DNA of 64,000 nt from Marichromatium purpuratum 984 (GCF_000224005.2 NZ_CP007031.1:669501-733500); one strand, 5' to 3'. Shown: positions 46,656 through 56,570, counted from the stretch's first letter. Notes: generated by a model not told the origin, from the letters alone. Program-made: numbers and translations.

Positions 46656-49600
46656 ATGCTGGGTTCGATCGGGTTGCGCCGCTTGCTCATGCTGCTGTTC
46701 CCCTGGTTACTGATGAGCGCTGGCGTCGCTGCCCAGGAGTTGATGCACAGCCCCGGCGTGGATTATTTCGGTGCCGACCTGCGTACCCTGGAGTCGGTCC
46801 CGCTCGATGGCTGCGAGCGCGCCTGCGCCGACGACTCCGACTGTCTCGCCTTCACCTACGACCAGCGCTCCGGCTGGTGCTTCCTCAAGTCAGGTCCCGG
46901 CGAGGCGCGTGCCGCGCCGGGGGCGCGCTCGGGCTATCGCCCGGGACTGCTCTGGGACGCCCCTGGGGCCCTGCCCGAGACGCTCGCCTTCATCCCCCCC
47001 GATGCCCGTGCCCTCGCGCGCGAACAGGCGCGCGCCCTGGCGCTCGAACCGGCCCCCGGCCAGGAGCTGGCCACGCTGGCGCGGGCGGCGCCGGGCGAGA
47101 CCCCGGCACAGCGCCGGGCGCGGCTGCGTGCGCTGTTGCGGCTGGCCCCGGCCGATGCGGCGGCGTGGCGCGCCCTGGCTGAGACCGCGCTGGCAGTGGC
47201 CGCCGAGGACTGGCGCGCGCGCGACGAGGCGCTTGCCGCAGCACTCAACGCCGCGCGCCTGACCCCGGAGGACGGCGCCACGCTGGCCCTGCTCGGGCGC
47301 ACCTTCGCCGCGCGCGAGTCGTGGCCCGAGGCGATCCGTGCCACCCGCGCCGCGCTCGCCCTGCACGAGGATGCGACGCTGCGCGCCGAATACGCCCGCC
47401 TGCTCGCCGAGCACGGCTTCCGGGTGCTCGATCATGCCATCGACGCCGATGCCGCCGCCCCCAGGATCTGTGTGCGCTTCAGCGAGCCGATCGCCCGCGA
47501 CCGCGCCGAGATCGGCGACTTCGTGCGTGTCGATGGCGACCCCGACCTCGCCCTCCAGCCCGAGCGCGATCAGCTCTGTCTCGATGGCGTGCGCCACGGT
47601 CAGGGCTATCGGGTGCGGCTGCGCGCCGGGTTGCCGAGCGCCGCCGGCGAGGTGCTGGCCCGCGACGTCGACCTCGACCTCTATGTCCGCGACCGCGCCC
47701 CGCTCGCCCGCTTCCAGTCGCGTGCCTATGTCCTGCCGCGCGGCAGCGGCGCGCGTCTGCCGGTGGTCTCGGTCAACAGCGCGCGTCTGGCGCTCGAACT
47801 CTACCGGGTCGACGACCGCGCGCTCACCCAGGTGCGAGAGGAGGGCCTGTTCGAGCGCCAGCTCGATCGCTGGTCGCGCGAGCGCATCGCCGAGCGTCTG
47901 GGCTCGGCGCTGTGGTCGGGCAGCGTCGCGGTCGATGCCCGTCGCAACCAGGAGGTGAGCACCGGCATCCCGCTCGACGAGTTGGTCGAGCGCTTCGAGC
48001 CCGGGGTCTATCTGCTCACCGCACGCCCGCAGGAGCTGTCCGCCGAGCGTGACGGGGCGCTGGCGAGCCAGTGGTTCGTGGTCTCAGACCTGGGGCTGAG
48101 CGCGCTCACCGGCGCCGACGGGCTGCACGTCCTGGTGCGCGCCCTGGGCACGGCCGAGCCGCGCGCCGGGGTGCGGCTGCGGTTGCTCGCGGTCAACGAC
48201 CGGGTGCTCGGCGAGACCCGCAGCGACGCCGCGGGCTATGCCCGCTTCGCCCCCGGGCTGCTGCGCGGTCGCGGCGGCGATGCCCCGGCGCTGCTGGTGG
48301 CCGAGGCCGAGGAGGCGGCCGGCGACTACGCCTTCCTCGACCTCGCCCGCGCCCCCTTCGACCTGCGCGATCGCGGTGTCGCCGGGCGGGCGCCCGCCGC
48401 CGCGCTCGATGTCTTCCTGAGCAGCGAGCGCGGCGCCTATCGTCCGGGTGAGTCGGTGGTGCTCACCGCGCTGGTGCGCGACCGGCTCGCCGCCGCCGTC
48501 ACCGGGTTGACCACCACTCTGGTGGTGGAGCGCCCCGACGGTCATGTCGCCCGGCGTCAGCGGCTCGACGACCAGGGCGGCGGCGCCTACCGTGCCCGCG
48601 TCGCGCTCGCCGACACCGCCATGCACGGCACCTGGCGTGCCCGTCTCCACGCCGACCCCGAGGGCCCGGCGCTGGCCGAGGTGGCCTTCCTGGTCGAGGA
48701 CTTCGTCCCCGAGCGTGTCGAACTCGTCGCCGAGCTGCCGCCCGGTCCGCTCGACCCCGCCGCGCTGCCCGATCTCGGGCTGGAGGCAAGCTATCGCTAC
48801 GGTGCCCCGGGCGCGGGGCTGCAGCTCGACGGCGAGCTGCGGGTGGTCGCCCGCGACCAGCTCGAGGCCGCGCCCGGGTTCCATTTCGGCCTCGCCGACG
48901 AGGACTTCACCCCGCTTGGCGCGGCGTTGCCGACGCGCCGCGCCGATGCCGCCGGTCGGGCACGGATGCCGTTGGTGCTCCCCGAACTCGACCCCACCAC
49001 CAGACCGCTGGCGCTGACGCTGCAGGTGCGCGCGAGCGAGGACGGCGCGCGCCCGGTCGAGCGCCGGCTGACCCGCGCACTGCGTGATCCGGCGCCCAGG
49101 CTCGGCGCGCGCGCGCTCTTCGATGACCGGGTCGAGAGCGGCGCCAGCGCCGCCTTCGAGCTGATCGCGCTCGACCCGGGCGGCGAGCGGATCGCCGTCG
49201 AGCGCGCGCGTTGGACCCTGGCGCGGCTCGAGACCCGCTTCCAGTGGCATCGCCTCGACGGTCGTTGGCGCTACGAGCCGATCGTCACCAGCCGGCGAGT
49301 GGCCAGCGGTGAGCTGGCGCTCGACGCTGGGACGCCGGCGCGGCTCGAGACCGTCGTTGACTGGGGCAGCTATCGCCTGAGCGTCGAGGACGAGGACGGT
49401 CGGGCGCTGCCGGTTGCGCTCGACTTCGATGCCGGTTGGACCACGGCCCCCGGGCGCGAGGACACCCCGGACCTGCTCGGCGTCACCCTCGATCGTCCCG
49501 GCTATGCCGTCGGTGATCGCGCACGGGTGCGGCTCGAGCCGCGCTTCGCTGGCACCGCGACGGTGCTGGTGGTCGGTGAGCGGTTGCTGGCGCGCCGGCA

Positions 49601-52034
49601 GGTCGAGGTGCCCGCCGAGGGGTTGACCCTGGAGCTGCCGGTCGAGGCCGAGTGGGGCGCCGGGGCCTATGTCTGCGTGCTGCTGCACCGCCCGCTCGAT
49701 GCCGCCGCCGGGCGCATGCCGGGGCGCGCCATCGGGTTGCGCTGGGCGGCGGTCGACCCCGGTGCGCGTCGCCTCGGTGTCGCCATCGAGGCCCCGGCGC
49801 TGGCGCGTCCGCGCGCGCCGCTGGAGGTGACGCTGCAGGTCGCGGGCGCGAGCCCGGAGGAGCCGGTCCACGTCACCCTGGCGGCGGTCGATACCGGCAT
49901 CCTCGCGCTCACCGATCATCCGACCCCGGCCCCCGACGACTGGTACTTCGGGCAGCGTCGTCTCGGCACCGAGATTCGCGACCTCTACGGTCGGTTGATC
50001 GACCCGTTCGGCGCCACCCCGGGCGTGGTGCGCAGCGGTGGCGACGGCGGCATCCTCGAGCGCCGTGCGCCGCCGCCGACCGAGCCGCTGCTGGCGCTGC
50101 AATCGGAGATCCTCGAGGTCGACGCCGAGGGGCGCGCGCGGGTGCGACTCGCGCTGCCGCAGTTCGAGGGGCGGGTGCGACTGGCGGCGATGGCCTGGTC
50201 GGCCGATGGGGTCGGACACGCCGCGCGCGAGCTGCTGGTGCGCGACCCGGTGAGCGTGCGCGCCAGCCTGCCGGCGCTGCTCGCCCCCGGCGATCGCAGC
50301 CGCCTCGGGCTGGAGCTGACCGCCTTCGAGGGGGTGAGCGGCGCGGCCCGGGTCGAGGTCACCCCGCTCGGGCCGTTGCAGATCCCGGCCGCGGCGCGTG
50401 GCCATGACCTGGTGCTCGCGCCCGGTGCGCCGGTGGCGCTCGACCTGCCGTTGAGCGCCACCGCGGCGGGCGAGGGGGCGCTGCGGGTGCGGCTGGTGCC
50501 GCCCGTGGGTGCGCCGATCGAGCGTCGTTTCACGCTCGAGGTACGCGATCAGCGCGTCGCGACGCTCAGCCGTCGCTGGCATCGTCTCGCCCCGGGCGAG
50601 CGCTGGCGGCCCGCCGCCGACGCCCTCGTCGGGCTGGCGCCGGCGGGGGCGAGCCTGGTGCTCGCCGATGCCGCGATGATCGGTATCGATGTCGCCGGGC
50701 CGCTGCTCGCGCTCGATCGCTATCCCTATCGCTGTACCGAGCAGCGGGTCAGTCGTGCCCTGCCGCTGCTCACGCTCGCCGAGCGGGCGCGCGCGCTGGA
50801 GGCGCCGCGCGAGGTCGCGGCGCGACTGACCGGGACCCTCGCCGAGGTGCTCGCCAGTCAGCGCGCCGACGGCGGCTTCGGGCGCTGGGGGCAGGACGGC
50901 GGCGCGGCCTGGCTCGATGCCTATGTCAGCGACTTCCTGGTGCGCGCCGAGGCCCACGGGCTGGCGGTGCCGGCGCAGGCGTTGACGCTCGCGCTCGACA
51001 ACCTTGCCAACCAGGTCGCCTATGCCCCCGAGTTCAGCCACGGCGGCGAGTCGCTGGCCTATGCCCTGGCGGTGCTGGCGCGCGCCGGGCGCGCCGATCT
51101 CGGCGACCTGCGCTATTACCTCGACGCCCGGCTCGAGCACTTCGCCACACCGCTATCGCGCGCCCAGCTCGGTGCCGCGCTCGCCCGTTATGGCGAGCAG
51201 GAGCGCGCCGCGCGCGCCTTCGCCAGCGCGGTGGCGATGACGCCGCCCGGTGACGCGGACGGCTGGCGCGAGGACTACGGCTCCTGGCTGCGCGATCGCG
51301 CCGGGGTGATCGTGCTCGCCGCCGAGTCCGGGGTGGCGCTGGAGGCGCCGGCGCAACTGCTCGCCGGACTCGACCTCGAGGGCGCGCTCAGCACCCAGGA
51401 ACTCGCCTGGCTGGCGCGCGCCGCCGGGGTGCTCTCAGGTCCCGATGACGAGGGCGTGCTGCCGCTGCGCCTCGACCCCGCCGCGCTCGCCGCCGCGCCC
51501 TGGATCGAGAACTCGGGCGAGGGTCCGCTGACCCTGGTCGAGACCCGGATCGGGGTGCCCGAGGGTGCGGTCGCCGCCGGTGGCGTCGGCTATCGCATCA
51601 GTCGCCACTATCACGACCTCGACGGTCGCGCGCTCGACCCCGCCGCGCTGGTGCAGGGTCAGCAGCTGGTGGTGGTGCTCGATGTCGAGTCGAGCCGGGC
51701 GCGGCGCGGACGCCTGCTGGTGGTCGACCCGCTGCCCGGCGGGCTGGCGATCGACAGCCCGCGGCTGCTCGGCGGTGACAGAGCCGCCGGGCTCGACTGG
51801 CTGGGCGAGACGCTGGAATGGCCGTTGCACCAGTCTTTCGGGCGCGATGCCCTGGTGGTCGCGCTCGAGCGTGACGAGGCGGCGCCACGGCGCTTCCGTC
51901 TCGCCTATCGCGCCCGCGCGGTGGCGCCCGGGGTGTTCACCCTGGCCCCGGCGCGGGTTGAGGACATGTACCGACCGCGACTGCGCGGCTGGGGCGCGAG
52001 CGGCGAGCTGCGGGTGGCGCCGCCGGCGCCCTGA
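46656..52034 (+). CDS. Alpha-2-macroglobulin family protease trap with N-terminal PAN/Apple domain
   Basis: 1792-aa secreted protein of the bacterial macroglobulin family (YfhM type), which traps attacking proteases in the periplasm. A signal peptide is at about 1-27 (LLMLLFPWLLMSAGVAAQ). A PAN/Apple domain is at about 35-90 (VPLDGCERACADDSDCLAF, GWCFLKSG). Several macroglobulin beta-domains follow, with a C-terminal complement-like region. The thioester motif YPYRCTEQRVSR is intact at about residue 1360. There is no lipobox cysteine, so unlike lipoprotein forms it is probably soluble or anchored another way. pbpC follows after 8 bp, the same pairing as yfhM-pbpC in E. coli. Confidence 0.93.
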   Translation: MLGSIGLRRLLMLLFPWLLMSAGVAAQELMHSPGVDYFGADLRTLESVPLDGCERACADDSDCLAFTYDQRSGWCFLKSGPGEARAAPGARSGYRPGLLWDAPGALPETLAFIPPDARALAREQARALALEPAPGQELATLARAAPGETPAQRRARLRALLRLAPADAAAWRALAETALAVAAEDWRARDEALAAALNAARLTPEDGATLALLGRTFAARESWPEAIRATRAALALHEDATLRAEYARLLAEHGFRVLDHAIDADAAAPRICVRFSEPIARDRAEIGDFVRVDGDPDLALQPERDQLCLDGVRHGQGYRVRLRAGLPSAAGEVLARDVDLDLYVRDRAPLARFQSRAYVLPRGSGARLPVVSVNSARLALELYRVDDRALTQVREEGLFERQLDRWSRERIAERLGSALWSGSVAVDARRNQEVSTGIPLDELVERFEPGVYLLTARPQELSAERDGALASQWFVVSDLGLSALTGADGLHVLVRALGTAEPRAGVRLRLLAVNDRVLGETRSDAAGYARFAPGLLRGRGGDAPALLVAEAEEAAGDYAFLDLARAPFDLRDRGVAGRAPAAALDVFLSSERGAYRPGESVVLTALVRDRLAAAVTGLTTTLVVERPDGHVARRQRLDDQGGGAYRARVALADTAMHGTWRARLHADPEGPALAEVAFLVEDFVPERVELVAELPPGPLDPAALPDLGLEASYRYGAPGAGLQLDGELRVVARDQLEAAPGFHFGLADEDFTPLGAALPTRRADAAGRARMPLVLPELDPTTRPLALTLQVRASEDGARPVERRLTRALRDPAPRLGARALFDDRVESGASAAFELIALDPGGERIAVERARWTLARLETRFQWHRLDGRWRYEPIVTSRRVASGELALDAGTPARLETVVDWGSYRLSVEDEDGRALPVALDFDAGWTTAPGREDTPDLLGVTLDRPGYAVGDRARVRLEPRFAGTATVLVVGERLLARRQVEVPAEGLTLELPVEAEWGAGAYVCVLLHRPLDAAAGRMPGRAIGLRWAAVDPGARRLGVAIEAPALARPRAPLEVTLQVAGASPEEPVHVTLAAVDTGILALTDHPTPAPDDWYFGQRRLGTEIRDLYGRLIDPFGATPGVVRSGGDGGILERRAPPPTEPLLALQSEILEVDAEGRARVRLALPQFEGRVRLAAMAWSADGVGHAARELLVRDPVSVRASLPALLAPGDRSRLGLELTAFEGVSGAARVEVTPLGPLQIPAAARGHDLVLAPGAPVALDLPLSATAAGEGALRVRLVPPVGAPIERRFTLEVRDQRVATLSRRWHRLAPGERWRPAADALVGLAPAGASLVLADAAMIGIDVAGPLLALDRYPYRCTEQRVSRALPLLTLAERARALEAPREVAARLTGTLAEVLASQRADGGFGRWGQDGGAAWLDAYVSDFLVRAEAHGLAVPAQALTLALDNLANQVAYAPEFSHGGESLAYALAVLARAGRADLGDLRYYLDARLEHFATPLSRAQLGAALARYGEQERAARAFASAVAMTPPGDADGWREDYGSWLRDRAGVIVLAAESGVALEAPAQLLAGLDLEGALSTQELAWLARAAGVLSGPDDEGVLPLRLDPAALAAAPWIENSGEGPLTLVETRIGVPEGAVAAGGVGYRISRHYHDLDGRALDPAALVQGQQLVVVLDVESSRARRGRLLVVDPLPGGLAIDSPRLLGGDRAAGLDWLGETLEWPLHQSFGRDALVVALERDEAAPRRFRLAYRARAVAPGVFTLAPARVEDMYRPRLRGWGASGELRVAPPAP

Positions 52035-52042
52035 GCCGACCG

Positions 52043-54046
52043 GTGCGGCGCTGGGGCATCGCGGCGGGGCTCGCGCTGCTGCTCGGTGGCCTGAGCTGGC
52101 TGCTCGGCGGTACGGCGCCGGGGCTCGAGGTCCCGGTCGCGGTCGAGGTGCTCGATCGCGACGAGCGACTGCTGCGTGCCTTCCCCGTCGAGGACGGGCG
52201 CTGGCGGTTGGCGACCTCCGCCGCCGCACTCGACCCGGACTATCTCGCCCTGCTGTTGACGATCGAGGACCGGCGCTTCGACCGCCACCCCGGCGTCGAT
52301 CCGCGCGCCCTGGTGCGCGCGGCCTGGCAGTGGGCCACACGCGGTCGGATCGTCTCCGGTGGCTCGACCTTGACCATGCAGTTGGCGCGGCTGCGCGCCG
52401 GCCACCCGACCCGCACCCCGGCGGCCAAGCTCGCGCAGATCCGCGCCGCGCTGGCGCTCGAACGCGTCTATCCGAAGTCGCGCATCCTCGATGCCTATCT
52501 GACCCTGGCGCCCTTCGGCGGCAACCTCGAGGGGGTGCGTGCCGGCGCCCTGGCCTGGTTCGGCAAGGAGCCGCGTCGGCTCGATCTTGCCGAGGCCGCG
52601 CTGCTGGTGGCGCTGCCCCAGGCGCCGGAGGCGCGACGTCCGGACCGCCATCCCGAGGCCGCGCGTCGCGCCCGCGACCGGGTGCTGGCGCTGGCCGAGG
52701 CCGCCGGGCTGATCGACGCCCGCGCGCGGGCACGGGCCGCGGCGACCCCGGTGCCGCAGGTGCGTCGGGCGCTGCCGGCACGGGCCGCGCACCTGGCCGC
52801 GCGGCTGCACCGGGCCGAGCCAGCGCGCGCCTCCCACCACCTGACCCTCGACGGCGCGCTGCAGGCACGGCTCGAGCCGTTGGCGCTGGCGCGTGTCCGG
52901 GCGCTCGGTCCCCGGGTCTCGGTGGCGCTGCTGGTCGCCGATCATCGCGCTGGCATCCTGCTCGCCCACCTCGGCGCGGCCGCGCCCTTCGATCAGGGGC
53001 GGCGCGGCTGGATCGACATGACCCGGGCCGTGCGCTCGCCGGGCTCGACCCTCAAGCCGCTGATCTATGCCCTGGCCTTCGAGTCCGGGGTCGCCGACCC
53101 GGCCGGCTGGATCGAGGATTGCGCGCGCGACTTCCACGGCTATGCACCGCGCAACCTCGATCGCGACTACCAGGGCCGGGTGCCGGTGGCGCGGGCGCTG
53201 CAGCGCTCGCTCAACGTGCCGGCGGTGACCCTGCTCGAGGGGGTCGGGCCGCAGCGCCTGCTCGGGCGGCTGCGTCGTGCCGGGGTTGCGCCGCGCCTGC
53301 CGCCCGGCGCACGGCCGGGGCTGGCGCTCGCGCTCGGCGGGGTGGGGCTCTCGCTCGAGGAGCTGTTCGCGGTCTATGGCGCGCTCGCCAACGACGGTCG
53401 AGCGCTGGCGCTGCGCCAGCGGCGCGCGGCGGCGCCGGCCATGTCATCGGCCACCCCGCTGGTCGCGGCAGAGTCAGCGCGCCGGGTCGGCGCCATCCTC
53501 GCCGCCGCGCCGCCGGCGGGCACCGCGCTGGGGCGGGGGATTGCCCACAAGACCGGGACCTCGTACGGTCATCGCGACGCCTGGGCGCTCGGCTACGACG
53601 GGCGTCATCTGGTCGGGGTCTGGGTCGGGCGCGCCGATGGCGCGCCGGTCCCCGGGTTGACCGGCGCCGGTGCGGCGGCGCCGCTGCTGCGCGATGTCTT
53701 CGCCCGGCTGGGGCCGGGCTCGCCGTTACCGGTGCCGCCACCGGCGCGCGCGCCGGCACCGGCGCTGACGCTCGCGGGGTTGCCGCGCGCGGGGCCGCAC
53801 ATCGCCTATCCGCCGGCCGGGTCACGGGTCGCGCTCGGACTCGACGGAGACGGCGCGGCGGCGCTGTTGCGGCTGCGGGTGCACGAGGGGAGGGCGCCCT
53901 TCCAGTGGTTCGCCGACGGGGTGCCGATCGGGCGCGCGCCCGTCGCCCGGACCCTGGACTGGTGGCCGCGCGAGCCCGGTTATGTCGATCTCGCGGTGGT
54001 CGATGCCCGCGGTGAGAGCGATCGGGTGCGGGTGTGGCTCGAATGA
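52043..54046 (+). CDS. pbpC: Penicillin-binding protein 1C
   Basis: 667-aa class A PBP with GTG start. Membrane anchor about 5-22. Glycosyltransferase domain about 50-220: LTIEDRRFDRHPGVDPRALV, GGSTLTMQLARL. Transpeptidase domain about 290-560 with SPGSTLKPLIYALAF (SxxK nucleophile) and IAHKTGTSYGHRDAWALGYD (KTGT). C-terminal PBP1C-type domain about 580-667 (PHIAYPPAGSRVALGLDGDG). In the accepted model PbpC repairs peptidoglycan where envelope breach admits proteases caught by the macroglobulin. Same operon by spacing. Confidence 0.95.
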   Translation: MRRWGIAAGLALLLGGLSWLLGGTAPGLEVPVAVEVLDRDERLLRAFPVEDGRWRLATSAAALDPDYLALLLTIEDRRFDRHPGVDPRALVRAAWQWATRGRIVSGGSTLTMQLARLRAGHPTRTPAAKLAQIRAALALERVYPKSRILDAYLTLAPFGGNLEGVRAGALAWFGKEPRRLDLAEAALLVALPQAPEARRPDRHPEAARRARDRVLALAEAAGLIDARARARAAATPVPQVRRALPARAAHLAARLHRAEPARASHHLTLDGALQARLEPLALARVRALGPRVSVALLVADHRAGILLAHLGAAAPFDQGRRGWIDMTRAVRSPGSTLKPLIYALAFESGVADPAGWIEDCARDFHGYAPRNLDRDYQGRVPVARALQRSLNVPAVTLLEGVGPQRLLGRLRRAGVAPRLPPGARPGLALALGGVGLSLEELFAVYGALANDGRALALRQRRAAAPAMSSATPLVAAESARRVGAILAAAPPAGTALGRGIAHKTGTSYGHRDAWALGYDGRHLVGVWVGRADGAPVPGLTGAGAAAPLLRDVFARLGPGSPLPVPPPARAPAPALTLAGLPRAGPHIAYPPAGSRVALGLDGDGAAALLRLRVHEGRAPFQWFADGVPIGRAPVARTLDWWPREPGYVDLAVVDARGESDRVRVWLE

Positions 54047-54118
54047 GTTGGTGTGGCGCGGCTGTCTATACTCGCAACAAGGGGAAACGCGAGCTGTGCT
54101 CTGTCCGGGGAGGTCGAT

Positions 54119-54922
54119 GTGTGGCGGTGGCTCGGTGTCCTGGCGGTGGTCTGGACGGTGACTGGTGTGGCCGAGCCCTTGCGCATCGGTGGCACAGGCG
54201 GGGCCTTGGGGATTGCCGAGGCGCTGGCCGCGCGCTATGGCGCGTGCTGTGGCGAGCAGCCCAGGGTGCTGCCCAGCCTAGGTACGGGGGGCGGGGTGCG
54301 GGCGCTGGCCGACGGCCATCTCGATGTCGCTCTGGCCGGACGAGCGTTGACCGACGCCGAGCGTGAACGGGTCGCCCAGGTGCGGGTCTTCGCACGCTGC
54401 CCACTGCTCTTCGTCGCCCACCCCGGGGTCGCCGTCGACTCAGTGGACATCGCGCAGCTGGTGGCGATCTATCGCGGTGAGCGTGCAACCTGGCCGGATG
54501 GCAGCCCCTGCCGTCCGGTGCTGCGCGCCGAATACGACGCCGAGACCATGCTGCTGCGCGCACTCGATCCACGACTGGAGGCGGCGCTCGAGCAGGCCTT
54601 CACGCGTCCCGACCTGGTGGTGACGTTGACGGCGCAGGAGAATGCCGCCGTACTGGGTCGGGTGCCCGGGAGCTTCGGCTATCTCAGTCGGGCGCAGTGG
54701 GTCGCCGAGTCGTTGCCGCTGCGGGTGCTACGTCTCGACGGACAGGCGCCGACCCTGGAGGCGGTCGCCGCCGGGCACTATCCACTGGTCGCCGAGTTCA
54801 CCCTGCTGTTCGATGGCGCCGATGCGCGGGTAAGACACTTTGTCGAGTTCGTCTTTTCCGCCACCGGGCGGACGGTGATTGAGGCCGGTGGGGCTGTGGC
54901 GCCGCCCGAGCCGGAGGATTGA
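54119..54922 (+). CDS. Periplasmic phosphate-type solute-binding protein
   Basis: 267-aa secreted protein, GTG start with GGGGAGG 5 bases upstream, signal peptide MWRWLGVLAVVWTVTGVA. It resembles PstS-like binding proteins: LRIGGTGGALGIAEALAARY, LPSLGTGGGVRALADGHLDV, ALAGRALTDAERER, SVDIAQLVAIYRGERATWPD and SFGYLSRAQWV. No ABC permease or ATPase gene is near. Instead a diguanylate cyclase starts 3 bp later, so it probably acts as a periplasmic sensor for that enzyme. Ligand unknown; phosphate or another oxyanion is possible. Confidence 0.85.
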   Translation: MWRWLGVLAVVWTVTGVAEPLRIGGTGGALGIAEALAARYGACCGEQPRVLPSLGTGGGVRALADGHLDVALAGRALTDAERERVAQVRVFARCPLLFVAHPGVAVDSVDIAQLVAIYRGERATWPDGSPCRPVLRAEYDAETMLLRALDPRLEAALEQAFTRPDLVVTLTAQENAAVLGRVPGSFGYLSRAQWVAESLPLRVLRLDGQAPTLEAVAAGHYPLVAEFTLLFDGADARVRHFVEFVFSATGRTVIEAGGAVAPPEPED

Positions 54923-54925
54923 CAC

Positions 54926-55957
54926 GTGCCCTTCGGCGTTGGCCGCAGTCTCGCCGACTTGTTGCGTCTGGTCGTGCTGGTGGTGGTGGCCCTGGTCGCG
55001 CTGGTCGTGCCGGTGCTCCACTTCGACATCCAGCGGCGCTATCTCGATGGCAACCTGACCACGCTCTCGCTACTCACCGCCGAGCAGCTGATGCGCCAGG
55101 TGATCGCCCGCAACCCCGAACTCTGGGACTACGAGGAGGGTCGTGTCACCGGCCTGCTGCGCGATGAGCTGTGCGGCGTCCGGGTGCGTCAGGTCATTCA
55201 CGCCGAGGCCAAGGGGGTGGTGGCCGAGGTCGGTGAGCCACCCCTGTCGCCGGCTCTGGGGCATCGCGCGCCCCTGCTCGACGCCGGTCGCGTGGTGGGC
55301 GTGCTGGAGACCTCGGCCTCACTGCGTCCGTTGCTGGTCGATTCGTTGCTGCTGGCGCTGCTGCTCAGTGTCGTGGGCGCCATCCTCGCCGCGCTCTTCT
55401 GCCGTTATCCGTTGGCCAGGTTGCGCCGGGCCGAGCACGACATCCGTTATCTGGCCGAGCACGATCCGCTCACCGGCCTGCTCAATCGTCACGTGGTCGA
55501 GGCGCTGTTCGAGCGCGAGTCGGCGCGGGCGCGTCGTCATCGTCTACGACTCTCGATCATCATCTTCGATATCGATCACTTCAAGCGCGTCAACGACCAG
55601 CACGGCCACGACTGTGGTGATCGGGTGTTGCGCCAGCTCGCCGGGTTGGTGTCGCGACACGTGCGCGCCAGCGACTATCTGGTGCGTTGGGGTGGGGAGG
55701 AATTCCTGGTGCTCTCCACCCACACCGACCTGGCGATGGCGCGCGCCCTGGTCGAGAAGCTGCGTCGTCTGGTCGCCTCGCATGACTTTGGTTTGCCGCA
55801 GTCGGTCACCATCAGTCTAGGGGTGTGCGCCTGCTCGCCGGGGGATGGGCTGGAGCGCTGTGTGAGCTGCGCCGATGCGGCGATGTATCGCGCCAAGCGC
55901 GCCGGGCGCAACCGCTGGTTCGAGGGTGAGGGGGAGGACTCAACAACGGAGGGGTGA
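54926..55957 (+). CDS. Membrane diguanylate cyclase (GGDEF)
   Basis: 343-aa enzyme making c-di-GMP from two GTP. GTG start. Two membrane helices (about 10-33, LLRLVVLVVVALVALVVPVL; about 132-155, LVDSLLLALLLSVVGAILAA) flank a periplasmic domain of about 100 residues. The GGDEF domain is at about 175-335 with FDIDHFKRVNDQHGHDCGDR and active-site RWGGEEFLVL. RASD five residues before GGEEF is an intact RxxD inhibitory site. Closely linked to the upstream binding protein and followed after 3 bp by a DoxX gene. Confidence 0.93.
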   Translation: MPFGVGRSLADLLRLVVLVVVALVALVVPVLHFDIQRRYLDGNLTTLSLLTAEQLMRQVIARNPELWDYEEGRVTGLLRDELCGVRVRQVIHAEAKGVVAEVGEPPLSPALGHRAPLLDAGRVVGVLETSASLRPLLVDSLLLALLLSVVGAILAALFCRYPLARLRRAEHDIRYLAEHDPLTGLLNRHVVEALFERESARARRHRLRLSIIIFDIDHFKRVNDQHGHDCGDRVLRQLAGLVSRHVRASDYLVRWGGEEFLVLSTHTDLAMARALVEKLRRLVASHDFGLPQSVTISLGVCACSPGDGLERCVSCADAAMYRAKRAGRNRWFEGEGEDSTTEG

Positions 55958-55960
55958 GCG

Positions 55961-56563
55961 ATGTGGCATCTAGCGAGACGCCTTCAAGGACTGCTGGATA
56001 TGACCCGGGGGCTGGACTTCCTCGCGCCGCTGGCACTGCGACTCTATCTGGCGCCGGTGTTGTGGATGGCCGGCACCAAGAAGTTCGCGAACTTCGACGA
56101 CACCGTGGCCTGGTTCGGTAACCCGGAGTGGGGGCTGGGGCTGCCGGCGCCTGAGTTGATGGTGGTGCTCGCCGCCGGGACCGAGACCCTGGGGGCGGTG
56201 TTGCTGGTGGTGGGGCTCGGGGTGCGCTGGGTGGCGGTGCCGCTGATGGTCACCATGGCGGTCGCCGCGCTCACCGTGCACTGGCACAACGGCTGGCTGG
56301 CGATCGCCGAGGGTGGTGGCTCGCTGTTTGCCACCGAGCGCACCCTGCTCGCGCTCGAGCGTCTGGCCGAGGCCAAGGAGATCCTGCGCGCGCACGGCGA
56401 CTATAGCTGGCTGACCGAATACGGCAGCCTGGTGATGCTCAACAACGGGATCGAATTCGCCGCGACCTATTTCGTGCTGCTGCTGGTGCTCTTCTTCGTC
56501 GGTGCCGGGCGCTGGGTGAGTCTCGATCATTGGATCGGGCGGCGACTGGGCGTGGCGGGCTGA
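55961..56563 (+). CDS. DoxX-family membrane protein
   Basis: 200-aa protein with four hydrophobic segments. DoxX pattern: LAPLALRLYLAPVLWMAGTK near the N-terminus, ELMVVLAAGTETLGAVLLVV, VAVPLMVTMAVAALTVHW and FAATYFVLLLVLFFVGAG. A strong GGAGGGG precedes the ATG. DoxX proteins are linked to quinone or thiol redox chemistry in some bacteria and archaea, but their function is mostly unknown. A central insertion (EGGGSLFATERTLLALERLA) is longer than in minimal DoxX. It lies between the diguanylate cyclase and the response regulator and is probably cotranscribed with both. Confidence 0.85.
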   Translation: MWHLARRLQGLLDMTRGLDFLAPLALRLYLAPVLWMAGTKKFANFDDTVAWFGNPEWGLGLPAPELMVVLAAGTETLGAVLLVVGLGVRWVAVPLMVTMAVAALTVHWHNGWLAIAEGGGSLFATERTLLALERLAEAKEILRAHGDYSWLTEYGSLVMLNNGIEFAATYFVLLLVLFFVGAGRWVSLDHWIGRRLGVAG

Positions 56564-56570
56564 GTCGACG

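Noticed and set aside
48084-51140. 1018-codon open frame antisense to the macroglobulin gene
   Set aside because: Composition typical of a GC-rich shadow; the sense strand has a signal peptide, PAN domain and thioester in register.
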